Position numbers and translations under genes: made by a program
Notes under the pieces: generated by a model
What the model was told of the DNA's origin: nothing
Seen by the model: the letters and a program-made list of their open reading frames with translations, nothing else
Databases searched by the model: none
Origin: an uncultured beta proteobacterium
GTDB lineage: Bacteria > Pseudomonadota > Gammaproteobacteria > Burkholderiales > Burkholderiaceae_C
Direction of reading: 5' to 3'
DNA length: 5,798 bases
Assembly (NCBI GenBank): GCA_903885415.1
Contig: CAISIP010000138.1
Span: 1 to 5,798, forward strand
Shown: one piece after another, positions 5,224 to 5,798 of the stretch
Layout of the letters: each line of letters opens with the position of its first letter
How positions within the stretch are numbered: the first letter of the stretch is position 1

Positions 5224-5798
5224 TTGTCCTTCCTCACACTTGCCAACTTGACCAAGTTCTACGGGGCGAACTGCGTCGTGAACGACTTGAGCCTGCGCGT
5301 GGAAAAGGGCGAGTTCGTTTCCCTGCTCGGCCCGTCCGGATGCGGAAAGACCACGACGCTGCAGATGGTCGCAGGCTTTGCCGAAGCCACGAGCGGGAGC
5401 ATCGTGCTCGACGGACGCGACATCACCCACGCCAGCGCGAACTCGCGCGGCCTGGGAATCGTGTTTCAAAGCTACGCACTATTCCCGCATATGAGCGTCT
5501 TTGACAATGTCGCTTTCGGGCTGGAGATGCGCCGTATGCCGCTGGCCGAGCGGCGCGAACGGGTCGACGAAGCGCTGGCGATGGTCCATCTGGAGCCGCA
5601 TCGGACGAGCTATCCGCGCGAACTGTCCGGCGGTCAGCGCCAGCGCGTCGCGCTCGCACGTGCACTTGTCATAGAACCACCGGTTCTGCTGCTCGACGAA
5701 CCGCTGTCCAATCTGGACGCCAAACTGCGCGAAGAGATGCAGTTCGAACTGCGACACATCCAGCGCAAGGTCGGCACAACAACCATCATGGTCACGCA
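5224..5798 (+). CDS. ABC importer ATP-binding protein, PotA/FbpC-like (partial, 3' end missing)
   Basis: This open frame runs off the window after 191 complete codons. It is the nucleotide-binding subunit of an ABC importer, which hydrolyses ATP at the inner face of the cytoplasmic membrane to drive solute uptake. It shows, in order, the A-loop region KFYGA (Tyr13), Walker A GPSGCGKTT (36-44), the Q-loop FQSYALFPHMSV (Gln82), the signature LSGGQRQR (134-141), Walker B VLLLDEP (154-160) and the D-loop SNLDA (162-166). The H-loop histidine would be codon 192, cut after CA. The closest style is the PotA/FbpC/PhnT group (polyamine, iron or phosphonate importers), whose ATPases usually have a C-terminal TOBE domain and about 350 residues. 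The substrate cannot be deduced. It starts at TTG with a good Shine-Dalgarno and diverges from the IclR regulator. Permease and solute-binding genes are expected downstream. Confidence 0.93.
   Translation, partial: MSFLTLANLTKFYGANCVVNDLSLRVEKGEFVSLLGPSGCGKTTTLQMVAGFAEATSGSIVLDGRDITHASANSRGLGIVFQSYALFPHMSVFDNVAFGLEMRRMPLAERRERVDEALAMVHLEPHRTSYPRELSGGQRQRVALARALVIEPPVLLLDEPLSNLDAKLREEMQFELRHIQRKVGTTTIMVT

Overview
The window is a high-GC stretch (estimated low-to-mid 60s percent) of a bacterial chromosome. It most resembles a beta-proteobacterium of the Burkholderiales/Rhodocyclales type. The basis is the codon bias, the HtpG sequence style, and a PEP-CTERM protein of the kind common in exopolysaccharide-making beta-proteobacteria. 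This assignment is inferred from protein style only.

Layout from left to right: (1) a complete Hsp90 chaperone gene, htpG (18-2003, +), ending in a strong GC-rich stem-loop. (2) A complete YqjM/XenA-type old yellow enzyme (2083-3195, +), whose ATG lies about 7 nt after a TATATT box, suggesting a leaderless transcript. (3) A 233-bp gap holding two stem-loops and a good ribosome binding site. (4) A secreted 257-residue protein with a DUF1566/Lcl-like domain and a C-terminal PEP-CTERM sorting signal (3429-4202, +). (5) An IclR-family regulator on the opposite strand (4199-5044, -), whose stop codon overlaps the previous gene's stop in the tetranucleotide TTAA. (6) A 179-bp divergent control region, markedly AT-rich next to the regulator, with an IclR-like inverted repeat and a candidate sigma70 promoter. 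(7) The first 191 codons of a PotA/FbpC-type ABC importer ATPase (5224 to the window edge, +).

The first three genes look like independent housekeeping or accessory functions: protein folding, flavin-dependent ene reduction, and an envelope or matrix protein. The right end looks like one unit. The IclR regulator is transcribed away from an importer operon that starts with its ATPase gene, and it probably controls uptake of an unknown small solute. The permease and binding-protein genes would lie beyond the window.

I see no mobile element, CRISPR array, tRNA, rRNA or clear multi-gene novel system. The most notable non-coding signals are the divergent control region, the probable leaderless start, and the recurrence of GC-rich stem-loops without a U-tract just after the stop codons of all four complete genes.
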